From assembly GCF_000478275.1 (NCBI RefSeq), contig NZ_ASJB01000057.1, forward strand, positions 183,994 through 247,993: a stretch of DNA of 64,000 nt, written 5' to 3'. Positions 1-8,980 of this stretch are shown here, piece by piece. This DNA is from Amycolatopsis orientalis DSM 40040 = KCTC 9412 (lineage in GTDB: Bacteria > Actinomycetota > Actinomycetes > Mycobacteriales > Pseudonocardiaceae). The stretch's first letter is position 1; every line of letters starts with the position of its first letter. A program made the position numbers and the translations under genes. A model generated the notes under the pieces. It was not told the DNA's origin, did no database searches, and was given only the letters and a program-made list of their open reading frames with translations.

Positions 1-1
1 C

Positions 2-1993
2 TACGCCGCCGAATACCAGGCGGGCGCGATCGACCTGAACAACGCGGGTTACGAGAAGTGCCGGGAGCTGACCGGACCCGACTACATGAAGGTGTACTAC
101 AAGTCGAACGCCATCGGCAGCGGTGCGACGATGTTCGGGTACTACATGTTGTACGGCGGCACCTCCTGGGGGTGGCTGCCGCAGCCGAACGACGTCTACA
201 CCTCCTACGACTACGGCGCGGCGATCACCGAGTCGCGTGGGCTGACCACGAAGTACGACGAGTTCAAGCGGCAGGGCTACTTCATGACCACGGTCGCGCC
301 GTTGCGGAAGACGGACCCGGCCGCGGCGCCGAAGCCGGCCGATCCGGCCGTCTTCACGCAGGCGAGGTCCAATCCGGACACCCGCACGCAGTTCGTCCTT
401 GTCCGGCACACGGATCGGCGGGCATCCTCCGATCTTTCGACCACTGTGGACTGGGCGACACCGGACGGGAACTACTCCGTGCCGGTCCGCGTCGCCGGAC
501 GGGACGCCAAAATCCTCGTCGCCGGATACGACCTGGGCGGACAGCGGCTGGTCTGGTCGAACTCGGAGATCCTGACCCACGTGACCGTCGACGGCCGCGA
601 CGTCGCGATGCTGTACGGGCGGCAAGGCGAGCAGGGTTCGACGGTGCTGCGGTACTCCTCGGCACCGGAGGTCCGCGTGCTCGAAGGTGACGTGCGAAGC
701 TCGTTCGACGGCAAGGATCTGCGGCTCGACTACACCCATTCCGGGCTGGCCAGGGTGCTCGTCTCCGGTGGGGGACGGCCGCCGATGCTGCTCCTGCTCG
801 GCACCGACGAGACCGCCGCACGGTTCTGGCGGATGGACACCGGGGCCGGGCCGGTACTGGTCCGGGGGACGTCGGTCGTGCGTGACGCGAAGATGGCGGG
901 CGACAAGCTCGTACTCCGGGCGGACACGGACACGCCAGGTGACGTCGAGGTCTTCTCGCCGGCGCGGCGGCTCGTCGTCGGCGGCAAGCACGTGGAGACC
1001 CGGCGCACGCCGAGTGGTTCGCTGCTGGGTGCCCTCCCGGGCCCGCGTGCGGTGACGCTGCCCGCGTTGTCGGACTGGCGGTACCGGGCCGAACCGCCCG
1101 CCTTCGGTGACACCGGCTGGACCGTCGCGGACAAGACCACGACCGCGAGCCCGATCAAGCCGAAGACCCTGCCGGTCCTGTACTCCGACGACTACGGCTA
1201 TCACCACGGCAATGTCTGGTACCGCGGGGATTTCACCGCCGAGGGAACCGAGAAGACGGTGTCGCTGAACGCCATCACGGGTAAGGGCGGCAGCTACCTG
1301 GTGTGGCTCAACGGTCGCTACCTCGGGTCCGCCCTAGGCGGAACCCAGGCCGATTCGGAAGCTCCCGTGAACCGCGACCCCGGCCGCGGTGACTTCCCGG
1401 TGCCGGAAGGGTTGCTGGCCAAGGGGAAGCCCGCCCGGCTCTCGGTGCTGGTGACCAACATGGGCCACAACGACGACTGGACGGCCGACGACACCAGGTT
1501 CAAGCAGCCGCGCGGGCTCTTCGGCGCGGTGATCGGCGACGCGAAGGTCTCCTGGCAGATCCGGGGCGCTCGCGACAACGACGTCGAACGCGGCCCGTTG
1601 AACACCGGTGGCCTGTACGGCGAACGCGAGGGATGGCATCTGCCGGGCGGGTACGGTCGCTGGGACCGGCCGCCCGCCACCACTGGACCGGGCGTCTCCT
1701 GGTACCGCACCGCTTTCCGGTTCGACGCGCCCCGGGACCAGGACGTCTCGGTCGCGCTGCGGTTCGGCGAGCGGGCGGGCAAGTACCGGGTGTTCGTCTT
1801 CGTCAACGGGTGGAACATGGGCCAGTACGTCAACGGCGGTCCGCAACGCGACTTCGTGCTCCCGGCCGGGGTCCTCAAGACCGCGAACACCCTGTCACTG
1901 GCGGTGGTCTCGACCGAACCCGGGCCGGGTGCTCCGGTGCCGGTGAGCCTCGTCCAGCTGGGAAACCACCGGACCGGCGGGCCTCTGCGGTAG
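2..1993 (+). CDS. Beta-galactosidase, GH35 (5' end outside window)
   Basis: This is the C-terminal 663 residues of a GH35 beta-galactosidase; the reading frame is open from base 2 and the start lies upstream of the window. The first 100 residues are the end of the catalytic barrel, with the GH35-type segment YYMLYGGTSWGW. Next come the beta-galactosidase domain 2 and 3 regions (roughly residues 105-340) and two jelly-roll domains (about 340-480 and 520-655), the order seen in large fungal and actinobacterial enzymes. The family releases terminal beta-D-galactose. The next genes (LacI repressor, GH3, GH95, GH12) suggest a role in removing galactose from plant xyloglucan side chains. Signal peptide and catalytic acid/base cannot be judged because the N-terminus is missing. 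The stop TAG is followed within 15 bases by a long hairpin. Confidence 0.9.
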   Translation, partial: YAAEYQAGAIDLNNAGYEKCRELTGPDYMKVYYKSNAIGSGATMFGYYMLYGGTSWGWLPQPNDVYTSYDYGAAITESRGLTTKYDEFKRQGYFMTTVAPLRKTDPAAAPKPADPAVFTQARSNPDTRTQFVLVRHTDRRASSDLSTTVDWATPDGNYSVPVRVAGRDAKILVAGYDLGGQRLVWSNSEILTHVTVDGRDVAMLYGRQGEQGSTVLRYSSAPEVRVLEGDVRSSFDGKDLRLDYTHSGLARVLVSGGGRPPMLLLLGTDETAARFWRMDTGAGPVLVRGTSVVRDAKMAGDKLVLRADTDTPGDVEVFSPARRLVVGGKHVETRRTPSGSLLGALPGPRAVTLPALSDWRYRAEPPAFGDTGWTVADKTTTASPIKPKTLPVLYSDDYGYHHGNVWYRGDFTAEGTEKTVSLNAITGKGGSYLVWLNGRYLGSALGGTQADSEAPVNRDPGRGDFPVPEGLLAKGKPARLSVLVTNMGHNDDWTADDTRFKQPRGLFGAVIGDAKVSWQIRGARDNDVERGPLNTGGLYGEREGWHLPGGYGRWDRPPATTGPGVSWYRTAFRFDAPRDQDVSVALRFGERAGKYRVFVFVNGWNMGQYVNGGPQRDFVLPAGVLKTANTLSLAVVSTEPGPGAPVPVSLVQLGNHRTGGPLR

Positions 1994-2005
1994 GGAGTCG
2001 GTCAA

Positions 2006-2059
2006 GTGGGTCGTGAGTGGTAAGTGTCGTTCTAACGACACTTACCACTCACGACCCAC
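2006..2059. repeat. Hairpin family A, copy 1 (probable terminator)
   Basis: Two perfect 26-nt arms around a CT centre; the core arm reads CGTGAGTGGTAAGTGTCGTT. It lies 13 bases after the GH35 stop. Six other copies lie at 3' ends elsewhere in the window. Confidence 0.85.
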
Positions 2060-2146
2060 GCGCCCAACCGCCTACTCGCGGCGGTGTCCGTGAAGGCCCC
2101 CTTCCCTCGGCTCAGCAGAGGAAACTCGACCTTCACACCTTCCCCG

Positions 2147-2201
2147 GTACATGATGGCCCCCTTCCTTGCGCCAGGCGCAAGGAAGGGGGCCATCATGTA
2201 C
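2147..2201. repeat. Perfect 55-nt palindrome (family B, probable terminator)
   Basis: Two perfect 27-nt arms around a single A. Each arm contains CATGATGG and a CCCCCTTCC/GGAAGGGGG block. It lies between convergent GH35 and LacI genes, so a bidirectional terminator role is likely. Related CCCCTTCC-type elements occur near 13.6, 22.8 and 26.8 kb. Confidence 0.75.
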
Positions 2202-2279
2202 TTCACCGCGAGCAAAGCCGCGGCCAGGCTTCCGTCGGCCAGGCCGGACCGGGGCCGCGCGGTAGGAGCTCACACCGGT

Positions 2280-2325
2280 CTCGTGAGTGGTAATGAGGGT
2301 TAGAACCGTCATTACCACTCACGAG
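2280..2325. repeat. Hairpin family A, copy 2 (AATGACGG sub-type)
   Basis: CTCGTGAGTGGTAATG arms with a few mismatches near the loop. It sits 10 bases beyond the LacI gene's stop codon. Confidence 0.8.
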
Positions 2326-2334
2326 CCGAGTCGC

Positions 2335-3342
2335 CTAGGTGTCGGCCGGGCCGGTGCTGCCTCGTTCGGTCAGCCGGGGTGACAGCAGCCGGACCTCGGC
2401 CTGGCCTCCGTCGTCGAGGCGGCGCATCGCCATCTCGACGGCGAGGCTGCCGAGTTCGGCGGCCGGGATGGCGATCGACGTGAGCTGGACCGACTGTGCC
2501 TCGGCCATGTCCTCCGGGCAGACCGCCAGCACCGAGATGTCCCGCGGGACCTGCTTGCCGCGCCGGTTCAGTTCGGACAGCAGCGGGCCGAGGATGGCCT
2601 CGTTGTGCACGACCAGCCCGGTCACGCCGGGATGCTTGGCGAAGACGTCGTCGAGGCAGGCGCGCAGCGCGTCGTAGGAGGGCGCGCACGGGAACGAACC
2701 GGCGCGGATCTTGCGTTTCGTCGCCGTCTGCCGGAAACCACGCAGGAAGCGTCCCGCGTAGCTGGTACCGCGTTTGTAGACCGCGGGGGAGGGGCCGATC
2801 AACGCGATCTCGCGGTGGCCGAGATCGGCCAGATGGGTGACGCTCGCGGCACCGGCGGCGGTGAAGTCGAGATCGACGCACGTCAGGTCACCGGGATCGG
2901 CGGGAACCCCTATCAGCACCACCGGCCGGTGCAAGGATCTCAGTACCGGCAGGCGGGGTTCGGAGGTTTCGACGTCCATCACGATCAGCGCGTCCGCGAT
3001 GGCGGACGCGGCGACCCGGCGCAGTCCGTCCGGCCCTTCGTTCTTGGTCAGCAGCAGGACGTCGTGATCATAGGTGCGTGCCTCGGTGACCGTGGCCGCG
3101 ACGAACTGCATGACCACCGGGACGTTCAGGTCGGTCCGCAGCGGGACGACGAGCGCGAGCACGTTGGTGCGGCTGCTGGCCAGCGCGCGGGCGCCGGCGT
3201 TCGGATGGTAACCCAGTTCGCTGATGCTGTGCTGGACGCGGCGACGGGTGTCCTCGGAGATCGAACGCCTGCCCGAAAGCACGTAGGACACGGTGCTCGG
3301 GGAAACCCCGGCCGCTCGGGCGACATCTGCGATGGTGACCAT
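2335..3342 (-). CDS. LacI-family transcriptional repressor
   Basis: A 335-residue LacI/GalR regulator. The N-terminal helix-turn-helix (about residues 3-25, TIADVARAAGVSPSTVSYVL) and hinge are followed by a periplasmic-binding-protein-like sugar-sensing domain to the C-terminus. Length and layout are typical. A perfect 16-bp palindrome of LacI type lies 20 bases upstream of the start, suggesting autoregulation, and near-identical sites precede the secreted GH3 and GH12 genes. The gene therefore probably represses this glycan locus until an oligosaccharide or sugar inducer enters the cell. The inducer is unknown. It is transcribed towards the GH35 gene and away from the GH3 gene at 5954. Confidence 0.93.
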   Translation of the reverse strand: MVTIADVARAAGVSPSTVSYVLSGRRSISEDTRRRVQHSISELGYHPNAGARALASSRTNVLALVVPLRTDLNVPVVMQFVAATVTEARTYDHDVLLLTKNEGPDGLRRVAASAIADALIVMDVETSEPRLPVLRSLHRPVVLIGVPADPGDLTCVDLDFTAAGAASVTHLADLGHREIALIGPSPAVYKRGTSYAGRFLRGFRQTATKRKIRAGSFPCAPSYDALRACLDDVFAKHPGVTGLVVHNEAILGPLLSELNRRGKQVPRDISVLAVCPEDMAEAQSVQLTSIAIPAAELGSLAVEMAMRRLDDGGQAEVRLLSPRLTERGSTGPADT

Positions 3343-3361
3343 CAGCCGATGATAATGCCGA

Positions 3362-3377
3362 GTCGAATCGATTCGAC
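3362..3377. promoter_or_regulatory. LacI operator O1
   Basis: A perfect 16-bp palindrome, GTCGAATCGATTCGAC, just upstream of the LacI start codon. It matches the sites at 5827, 5916 and 11469 under the consensus GTCGAANCGNTTCGAY. Binding by the adjacent LacI protein is inferred. Confidence 0.75.
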
Positions 3378-3413
3378 GGACTCGGGCCCCCTAACGGCGA
3401 CGCGGAGTCCCGG

Positions 3414-5630
3414 TCACCCGTCGCCTCGGCCTTTGCTCAGTTCGATCAGCCGCGGGATGCTGCCGTCGGGCAGCTCGATCCCCCGATAGGCCATGAGCTT
3501 GGTGAACTGGCGCATCGGCATCGAAGCGATCATGCGCAACCAGTCCGGGCTGTCGGCCGCCTGCCTGCTTTGCTCCCCGGTCAGGCTCGCGGCCAGGAGT
3601 TCGCCGAGTTCGGGGCCGGCCACCGGATGGCGGAACCACTCCTCGACCGTGGAATCGAGCGACAGGACCCGGACGATGACGTCGCCCGCCAGGGTGATGG
3701 GCGTTTCGGCGACGATCCGCGCCGCGCTCCGCCCGATCTGGACGGTGTACTCGCCGGGCGAGACCACCCACCGGCTCAGTTCGATGTCGTACCAGGCGAA
3801 AGCCCGGCGGCCGAGGGTGAGTTCGACCCGCCGGGTCTCGCCCGGTTCGAGGAAGACCTTGGTGAACGCCCGGAGTTCCCGCGCCGGGCTGCGGACCGGG
3901 GCCGCGCCGGTGGCGACGTAGACCTGGACGACGTGCTTACCGGCCCGGGCGCCGGTGTTGGTCACGCTCACCGCGACGTCGGCGGTGTCGTCGCCCGTCG
4001 CCGTGACCGTCAGGTCCCCGGTCTCGAACGTCGTGTAGGACAGGCCGTGGCCGAAGGGGTACCGGACCGCGACCTCGGCGGTCTCGTAGTAGCGGTAGCC
4101 GACCATGACCCCCTCCCCGTACCGGGTGTGCCCCGACTCGCCGGGAAAGGTGAGGTAGCTGGGGTTGTCCTGCAAACGCAGCGGGATGCTCTCGGCGAGA
4201 TGCCCCGACGGGTTCGTGATCCCGAAGAGCAGGTCGGCGATCGCGCTTCCGCCGGCCTGGCCGAGCAGCCAGCCGTCGAGAACGGCGTCGACGTCGTCGT
4301 GCCAGCCCTCCAGCGACACCACGCCGCCGTGGGAGAGAACGACCACGGTGCGCCCGCTCGCCGCCGCGACCGCCTTGATGAGGTCGACCTGGGCTGCGGG
4401 GAGGTCGAGGGTCTCCCGGTCGAAGCCTTCGGATTCGTCCGTTTCGCCCAGCCCCGCGAACACCACCGCGACGTCGGCTTCGCGGGCGATCTCGACGGCG
4501 TTGTCGGCCAGGCCGCTCGCGTAGGTCACGGACCCGCCGAGCCGCCGCATCGCGTCGAGTGCGGCGTCGACCCGGGTGGGGTTGACGTGGGAGCTGCCAC
4601 CGCCCTGGAAACGCGGGTTCACCGCGAACTCGCCGATGACCGCCACCGCGGCGCCCCTGGCCAGCGGCAGCGTCTCCCGTTCGTTCTTCAGCAGGACGGC
4701 GCAGTCGGCGGCGACCTCCTTCGCCAGCCTGTGCTGCTCGTCGGGATCGACGTCGCCGCCCGGTGGGACCGCCCGGCGGACGAGGGCGAGAACGCGGCGG
4801 ACACTCCGGTCGACGACGGCTTCGTCCAGCTCGCCGTTCCGGACCGCCACCACGATCTCGGCGTCACCGCTGCCGCCGGTACCCGGCATCTCGAGGTCCA
4901 GCCCCGCGGCGAGTGCCGCGACCCGGTCGTTCACCGCGCCCCAGTCCGAGACGACGGCGCCCTCGAAACCCCACTCGTCACGCAGGACTTCGGTGAGCAG
5001 ACGACGGTTCTGGGAGGCGAGGACGCCGTTGACGCGGTTGTACGAGCACATCACCGTCGCCGGACGTGCCTCGGTCACCACTCGTTCGAACGCCGGGAAG
5101 TAGATCTCGCGCAGGGTCCGCTCGTCCACGTCCGCGCTGATCCGCATCCGGTCGGTTTCCTGGTTGTTGGCCGCGAAATGCTTCACCGACGCGCCTGCGC
5201 CTTCGGCCTGCAGGGCCCGCACGTAAGCGGTGGCGAGTATTCCGCTCAGCAGCGGATCCTCGGAGTAGTACTCGAAATTGCGGCCGCACAACGGGGACCG
5301 TTTGATGTTCACGCCGGGTCCGAGCACCACCGAGACCCCGGCCGCGCGGGCTTCCCTGCCGATGGCCGTGCCGACCCGCGCCGCGACCTCGGGATCCCAG
5401 CTGGAACCCACCGCGACCGACGGCGGGAAGCACGTGGCGGAGATGCTGTCGTGGACGTCGAGATTGTCGGCTTCGGCGACCTGCCGCCGAAGCCCGTGCG
5501 GGCCGTCGGAGAGCAGGATCGACGGTACACCCGCGGCGTCGATCGCCTCGGTGTGCCAGAAGTCGCGGCCGGACAGCAGCGACGCCTTCTGCTCCAGCGT
5601 GAGGTCGGCGGGTTCGGGCTGAGCTGTCAA
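3414..5630 (-). CDS. Cytoplasmic GH3 beta-glucosidase-like enzyme
   Basis: A 738-residue GH3 enzyme with no signal peptide. The N-terminal barrel contains SWDPEVAARVG, KHFAANNQETDR and the nucleophile motif VVSDWG (Asp about 229). The GH3 C-terminal sandwich and a fibronectin III-like domain (about 590-660) follow, then about 80 residues of C-terminal helix common in actinobacterial members. The frame stays open to 5783, but I chose the TTG at 5630 because a GGAAGGAAG ribosome-binding site precedes it and homology starts there. Cytoplasmic location fits hydrolysis of imported oligosaccharides to monosaccharides. A beta-glucosidase role is likely, but beta-xylosidase activity cannot be excluded. 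It is divergent from the secreted GH3, with which it shares the upstream region. Confidence 0.9.
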   Translation of the reverse strand: MTAQPEPADLTLEQKASLLSGRDFWHTEAIDAAGVPSILLSDGPHGLRRQVAEADNLDVHDSISATCFPPSVAVGSSWDPEVAARVGTAIGREARAAGVSVVLGPGVNIKRSPLCGRNFEYYSEDPLLSGILATAYVRALQAEGAGASVKHFAANNQETDRMRISADVDERTLREIYFPAFERVVTEARPATVMCSYNRVNGVLASQNRRLLTEVLRDEWGFEGAVVSDWGAVNDRVAALAAGLDLEMPGTGGSGDAEIVVAVRNGELDEAVVDRSVRRVLALVRRAVPPGGDVDPDEQHRLAKEVAADCAVLLKNERETLPLARGAAVAVIGEFAVNPRFQGGGSSHVNPTRVDAALDAMRRLGGSVTYASGLADNAVEIAREADVAVVFAGLGETDESEGFDRETLDLPAAQVDLIKAVAAASGRTVVVLSHGGVVSLEGWHDDVDAVLDGWLLGQAGGSAIADLLFGITNPSGHLAESIPLRLQDNPSYLTFPGESGHTRYGEGVMVGYRYYETAEVAVRYPFGHGLSYTTFETGDLTVTATGDDTADVAVSVTNTGARAGKHVVQVYVATGAAPVRSPARELRAFTKVFLEPGETRRVELTLGRRAFAWYDIELSRWVVSPGEYTVQIGRSAARIVAETPITLAGDVIVRVLSLDSTVEEWFRHPVAGPELGELLAASLTGEQSRQAADSPDWLRMIASMPMRQFTKLMAYRGIELPDGSIPRLIELSKGRGDG

Positions 5631-5741
5631 CGGACTTCCTTCCGACGGCGATCTGTCCACTGTGCACTCGACGCCTTCACGCGCCGCGAGGGCTCTCCCG
5701 CCAGGGTGCCAGACCGAACCGCCCGCCGCTCCCGACGCGCG

Positions 5742-5755
5742 GGAAAGCGGTTTCC
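5742..5755. promoter_or_regulatory. Possible second operator upstream of the cytoplasmic GH3
   Basis: GGAAAGCGGTTTCC is an imperfect dyad of LacI-operator size, about 110 bases upstream of the chosen TTG start. It differs from the GTCGAANCGNTTCGAY consensus, so it may bind another regulator or be chance. Confidence 0.3.
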
Positions 5756-5826
5756 GCGCGTGAAGAGGGCGGAAAGGGGCCATTGTCTCGCCGGGAACCG
5801 TCGGCTAACATCCCCGTAACACGGAG

Positions 5827-5842
5827 GTCGAATCGTTTCGAC
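5827..5842. promoter_or_regulatory. LacI operator O2
   Basis: GTCGAATCGTTTCGAC matches the perfect palindrome at the LacI gene in 15 of 16 bases. It lies in the divergent region between the two GH3 genes, about 110 bases before the secreted GH3 start. Confidence 0.7.
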
Positions 5843-5915
5843 GGTCGATTCTCTTTCGCTCGTTCGCTTGACGATCACCACAGTTCGAAAAGCCACCGAC
5901 AACTCCGCCCCGTCT

Positions 5916-5931
5916 GTCGAAGCGCTTCGAT
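5916..5931. promoter_or_regulatory. LacI operator O3
   Basis: GTCGAAGCGCTTCGAT is identical to the 16-mer before the GH12 gene at 11469. It lies 22 bases before the ATG of the secreted GH3, where bound repressor would block transcription. Confidence 0.75.
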
Positions 5932-5953
5932 TCTCCCTCGCGATGGAGTCCCC

Positions 5954-8941
5954 ATGAGCAGAGCAGCTCTCTTCGCCCGCCTCCGCAGGATGGGCATGTT
6001 CACCACGGCGATCGCGCTGATGGTGGGCCTCGCCTCACCCGCGGTCGCGGACGAACTGAACTCGTACCCGTTCCGAGATCCCGCCCTCCCGTTGAACACC
6101 CGGGTGGACGACCTGGTGAAGCGGCTGACCCTCGCGGAGAAGGTGTCGCTGCTGCACCAGTTCCAGCCGGCGATCCCGCGACTGGGTGTCCCGGAGTTCA
6201 AGACGGGGACCGAGGCGCTGCACGGCCTCGGCTGGACGACCGAGCGGACGAACGGCAACGTCGTGACCGCGAACGCCACCGTCTTCCCGCAGGCCGTCGG
6301 GCTCGCCTCCACCTGGGACCCGGCCCTGATCAAGAAGATCGGTTCGGTCGTCGGTGACGAGGCGCGGGCCTACCACTCGCAGGACCCGGGGTTCTGGGGC
6401 CTGCAGTTGTGGGCGCCGGTGGTGAACCTGCTGCGCGATCCCCGCTGGGGACGCAACGAGGAGGGTTACTCCGAAGACCCGTTGCTGACCGGCGCCATTT
6501 CGACGGCGTACGGCAAGGGGATGACGGGTGACCACCCCCAGTACCTGAAGAGCGCTCCGGTGCTGAAGCACTACTTGGCCAACAACAACGAGGTCGACCG
6601 CACCACGACGTCGTCCAACCTGCGCCCGCGGGTGCTGCGTGAATACGACGAGCAGGCGTTCAAACCGGCGATCGCGGCCGACGCGGCGACCGGGGTGATG
6701 AGCTCGTACAACCTCGTCAACGGACGGCCGGCGACGGTCAACCCCGACCTCAACGACGTCGTGCGGAGCTGGACCGGCAAGACGCTCTACAACGTCAGCG
6801 ACGCCGCCGGTCCGCACAACCTGACCGGTTCCCAGAAGTACTACGGGACGAGCGAGGAAGGGTTCTCGGCCGCGCTCAAGGCCGGTCTCGACGGCTTCAC
6901 CGTCGACAACCAGGACTCGGCCCCCACCGTGAAGATCATCAATTCCGCGCTGGCCAAGGGATTGCTCGCCGAGTCGGACATCGACAAGGCGGCGAAGCAT
7001 GTGCTGAGCGTCCGTTTCCGGCTCGGTGAGTTCGACCCGGACGGCGGACCGTACGCCAAGATCGGCAAGGACGTGGTGAACAGCCCGGCACACCGGGAAC
7101 TGGCCCGCAAGTCGGCCGGTGAGGCCATGGTCATGCTGAAGAACGACCGCGGCACCCTCCCGCTGGACCCGAAGCGCAGTGTCGCGGTGATCGGGCCGCT
7201 GGAGAAGACCCTGTACACGGACTGGTACTCCGGCGGGTTGCCGTACAAGGTGACGCCGGTGGACGGGATCCGGGCCCGGCTGGGTGCGGGCGCCAAGGTC
7301 ACCGACACCGAGGCCGTCGACCGGATCGCCCTGCGCGACGCCGCCACGGGCAAGTACCTCAGCGGCGGGGCGGGTGACGCGGGCGCGGTGCTCAAGACCG
7401 GCGCCACCAGCGTCGGCGCCACCGAGCAGTTCGACGCCTTCGACTGGGGCCAGGGTGTTCTGACCCTGCGCAGTGTCGCCAACGGCAAGTACGTCGAGCG
7501 GCAGGGGCTCGCCAACGCCACCAGCCCGTTCGTCAACCAGGCTCCGCAGCCGCGGGACTGGTTCGTCCACCAGCAGTTCAAGCTGGAGGCCGCGGGTGAC
7601 GGCACGGTCGTGATCAAGTACGCCGGGTACGAGATCCCGAACGACTGGGACGGCCCGAACAGCTACCTCACCGTCGCCGCCGACGGCACGCTGACGCTGG
7701 GTTCGCCGAACGCGGCGGGCGCGACCAAGTTCCGCAAGGAACAGGTCACCTCGGGGATCGACAGCGCGGTGAGCGCGGCACGGTCGGCCGAAACGGCGGT
7801 CGTGGTGGTGGGCAGCATGCCGTTCATCAACGGCCGGGAAGACCACGACCGCACCACGATGGCGCTGGCGGAGAGCCAGAGCGAGTTGATCAAGGCCGTG
7901 CGCGAGGCGAACCCGAACACCGTCGTGGTGGTCGAGAACAGCTATCCCACGACCTTGAACTGGGAGCAGCAGAACGTCCCGGCGATCCTGTGGACGTCCC
8001 ACGCCGGTCAGGAGACCGGCAACGCGCTCGCCGACGTGCTCTATGGCGACGTGAACCCGGCGGGCCGCCTCACCCAGACCTGGTACCGCTCGGATGCCGA
8101 CCTCCCGGACATCCTCGACTACGACATCATGAAACGCGGCAGCACGTACCAGTACTTCAACGGCGACCCGCTCTACAGCTTCGGGCACGGCCTGTCCTAC
8201 ACGAACTTCCGCTACAGCGACCTGCGCCTGGGCAAACCGGGTCCACAAGGGACGTTCGAGGCGACCGTGAACGTGACCAACACCGGCAAGCGCGCCGGTG
8301 ACGAGGTGGTCCAGCTCTACACCCGCCAGCTGATCTCCCGCGACAAGCAGCCGAAGCAGCAGCTCCGTGGCTTCGAGCGGGTGAACCTGCAGCCGGGACA
8401 GACCAAGACGGTGCGCCTGTCGGTGCCCGACCTCAGGCATTGGGACGTCACCCGCGGCAAGTGGGTGCTGGAGACCTCCGTCCACGAGGTGATGGTCGGG
8501 GCGTCCGCTTCCGACATCCGGCTGCGGTCGGCGCTGCCCGTCCGTGGTGAGCAGATCCCGCCGCGCGATCTGACCAGGGACACGAGGGCGATCGACTTCG
8601 ACGACTACTCGGGTGTCGAACTGGTCGACGAAAGCAAGGTCCGCGGTGAGGCGGTCGGCGTCGGAGCGGGGGACTGGCTGCGCTTCAGCGACGTGGACTT
8701 CCGTTCCGGGGCGAAGACGTTCACCGCCAGGACGGCGCGCGCCGAAGCCGGAACGTCCACTGTGGAGATCCGGCTCGGTGGCCCGCGCGGCAGGCTGGTC
8801 GGCACCGCGCAGATCGCCGGCACCGGTGACAAGTACAAGTACTCGACCACCACCACGACCGTGTCGGGGCTGAGTGGACGGCAGGACGTCTACCTCGTGT
8901 TCACCTCCGACGCGAGGATCAGCACGTTCTCTTTGCGGTAG
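5954..8941 (+). CDS. Secreted multidomain GH3 glycosidase with fascin-like insert and CBM6-like tail
   Basis: A 995-residue secreted enzyme. Residues 1-33 form a Sec signal peptide ending near ASPAVADE. The GH3 barrel contains the beta-xylosidase-like segment LRDPRWGRNEEGYSEDP and a nucleophile candidate in NVSDAAG (Asp 283). The GH3 C-terminal domain is interrupted at about 452-596 by a beta-trefoil, fascin-like region (RIALRDAATGKYL..., LRSVANGKYVE). A fibronectin III-like domain (about 760-860) and a C-terminal CBM6-like module (about 875-994, with VGAGDWLRF) follow. I chose the ATG at 5954 because it begins the signal peptide, although the frame is open from 5783. Activity is probably beta-xylosidase or beta-glucosidase on wall polymers. 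LacI operators O2 and O3 lie just upstream, and the GH95 gene follows 39 bases downstream, probably in the same operon. Confidence 0.9.
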   Translation: MSRAALFARLRRMGMFTTAIALMVGLASPAVADELNSYPFRDPALPLNTRVDDLVKRLTLAEKVSLLHQFQPAIPRLGVPEFKTGTEALHGLGWTTERTNGNVVTANATVFPQAVGLASTWDPALIKKIGSVVGDEARAYHSQDPGFWGLQLWAPVVNLLRDPRWGRNEEGYSEDPLLTGAISTAYGKGMTGDHPQYLKSAPVLKHYLANNNEVDRTTTSSNLRPRVLREYDEQAFKPAIAADAATGVMSSYNLVNGRPATVNPDLNDVVRSWTGKTLYNVSDAAGPHNLTGSQKYYGTSEEGFSAALKAGLDGFTVDNQDSAPTVKIINSALAKGLLAESDIDKAAKHVLSVRFRLGEFDPDGGPYAKIGKDVVNSPAHRELARKSAGEAMVMLKNDRGTLPLDPKRSVAVIGPLEKTLYTDWYSGGLPYKVTPVDGIRARLGAGAKVTDTEAVDRIALRDAATGKYLSGGAGDAGAVLKTGATSVGATEQFDAFDWGQGVLTLRSVANGKYVERQGLANATSPFVNQAPQPRDWFVHQQFKLEAAGDGTVVIKYAGYEIPNDWDGPNSYLTVAADGTLTLGSPNAAGATKFRKEQVTSGIDSAVSAARSAETAVVVVGSMPFINGREDHDRTTMALAESQSELIKAVREANPNTVVVVENSYPTTLNWEQQNVPAILWTSHAGQETGNALADVLYGDVNPAGRLTQTWYRSDADLPDILDYDIMKRGSTYQYFNGDPLYSFGHGLSYTNFRYSDLRLGKPGPQGTFEATVNVTNTGKRAGDEVVQLYTRQLISRDKQPKQQLRGFERVNLQPGQTKTVRLSVPDLRHWDVTRGKWVLETSVHEVMVGASASDIRLRSALPVRGEQIPPRDLTRDTRAIDFDDYSGVELVDESKVRGEAVGVGAGDWLRFSDVDFRSGAKTFTARTARAEAGTSTVEIRLGGPRGRLVGTAQIAGTGDKYKYSTTTTTVSGLSGRQDVYLVFTSDARISTFSLR

Positions 8942-8980
8942 CTGGTTTCCCGGTGCTCGACTGAACGAAGGAGGCGTGCC

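Larger units (their letters stand above)
1994..2334. other. Intergenic region between convergent genes, rich in palindromes
   Basis: This 341-base gap between the 3' ends of the GH35 and LacI genes has no credible gene. It holds two copies of the dispersed hairpin family (2006-2059 and 2280-2325), a perfect 55-nt palindrome (2147-2201) and a GTGAAGGCCCCCTTCCCT element (2090-2107) that recurs at 13605 and 13820. Bidirectional termination is the simplest explanation. Confidence 0.8.

Noticed and set aside
3570..5819. A 749-codon plus-strand frame opposite the cytoplasmic GH3 gene
   Set aside because: Low-complexity Arg/Gly/Val-rich shadow with no recognisable motif.
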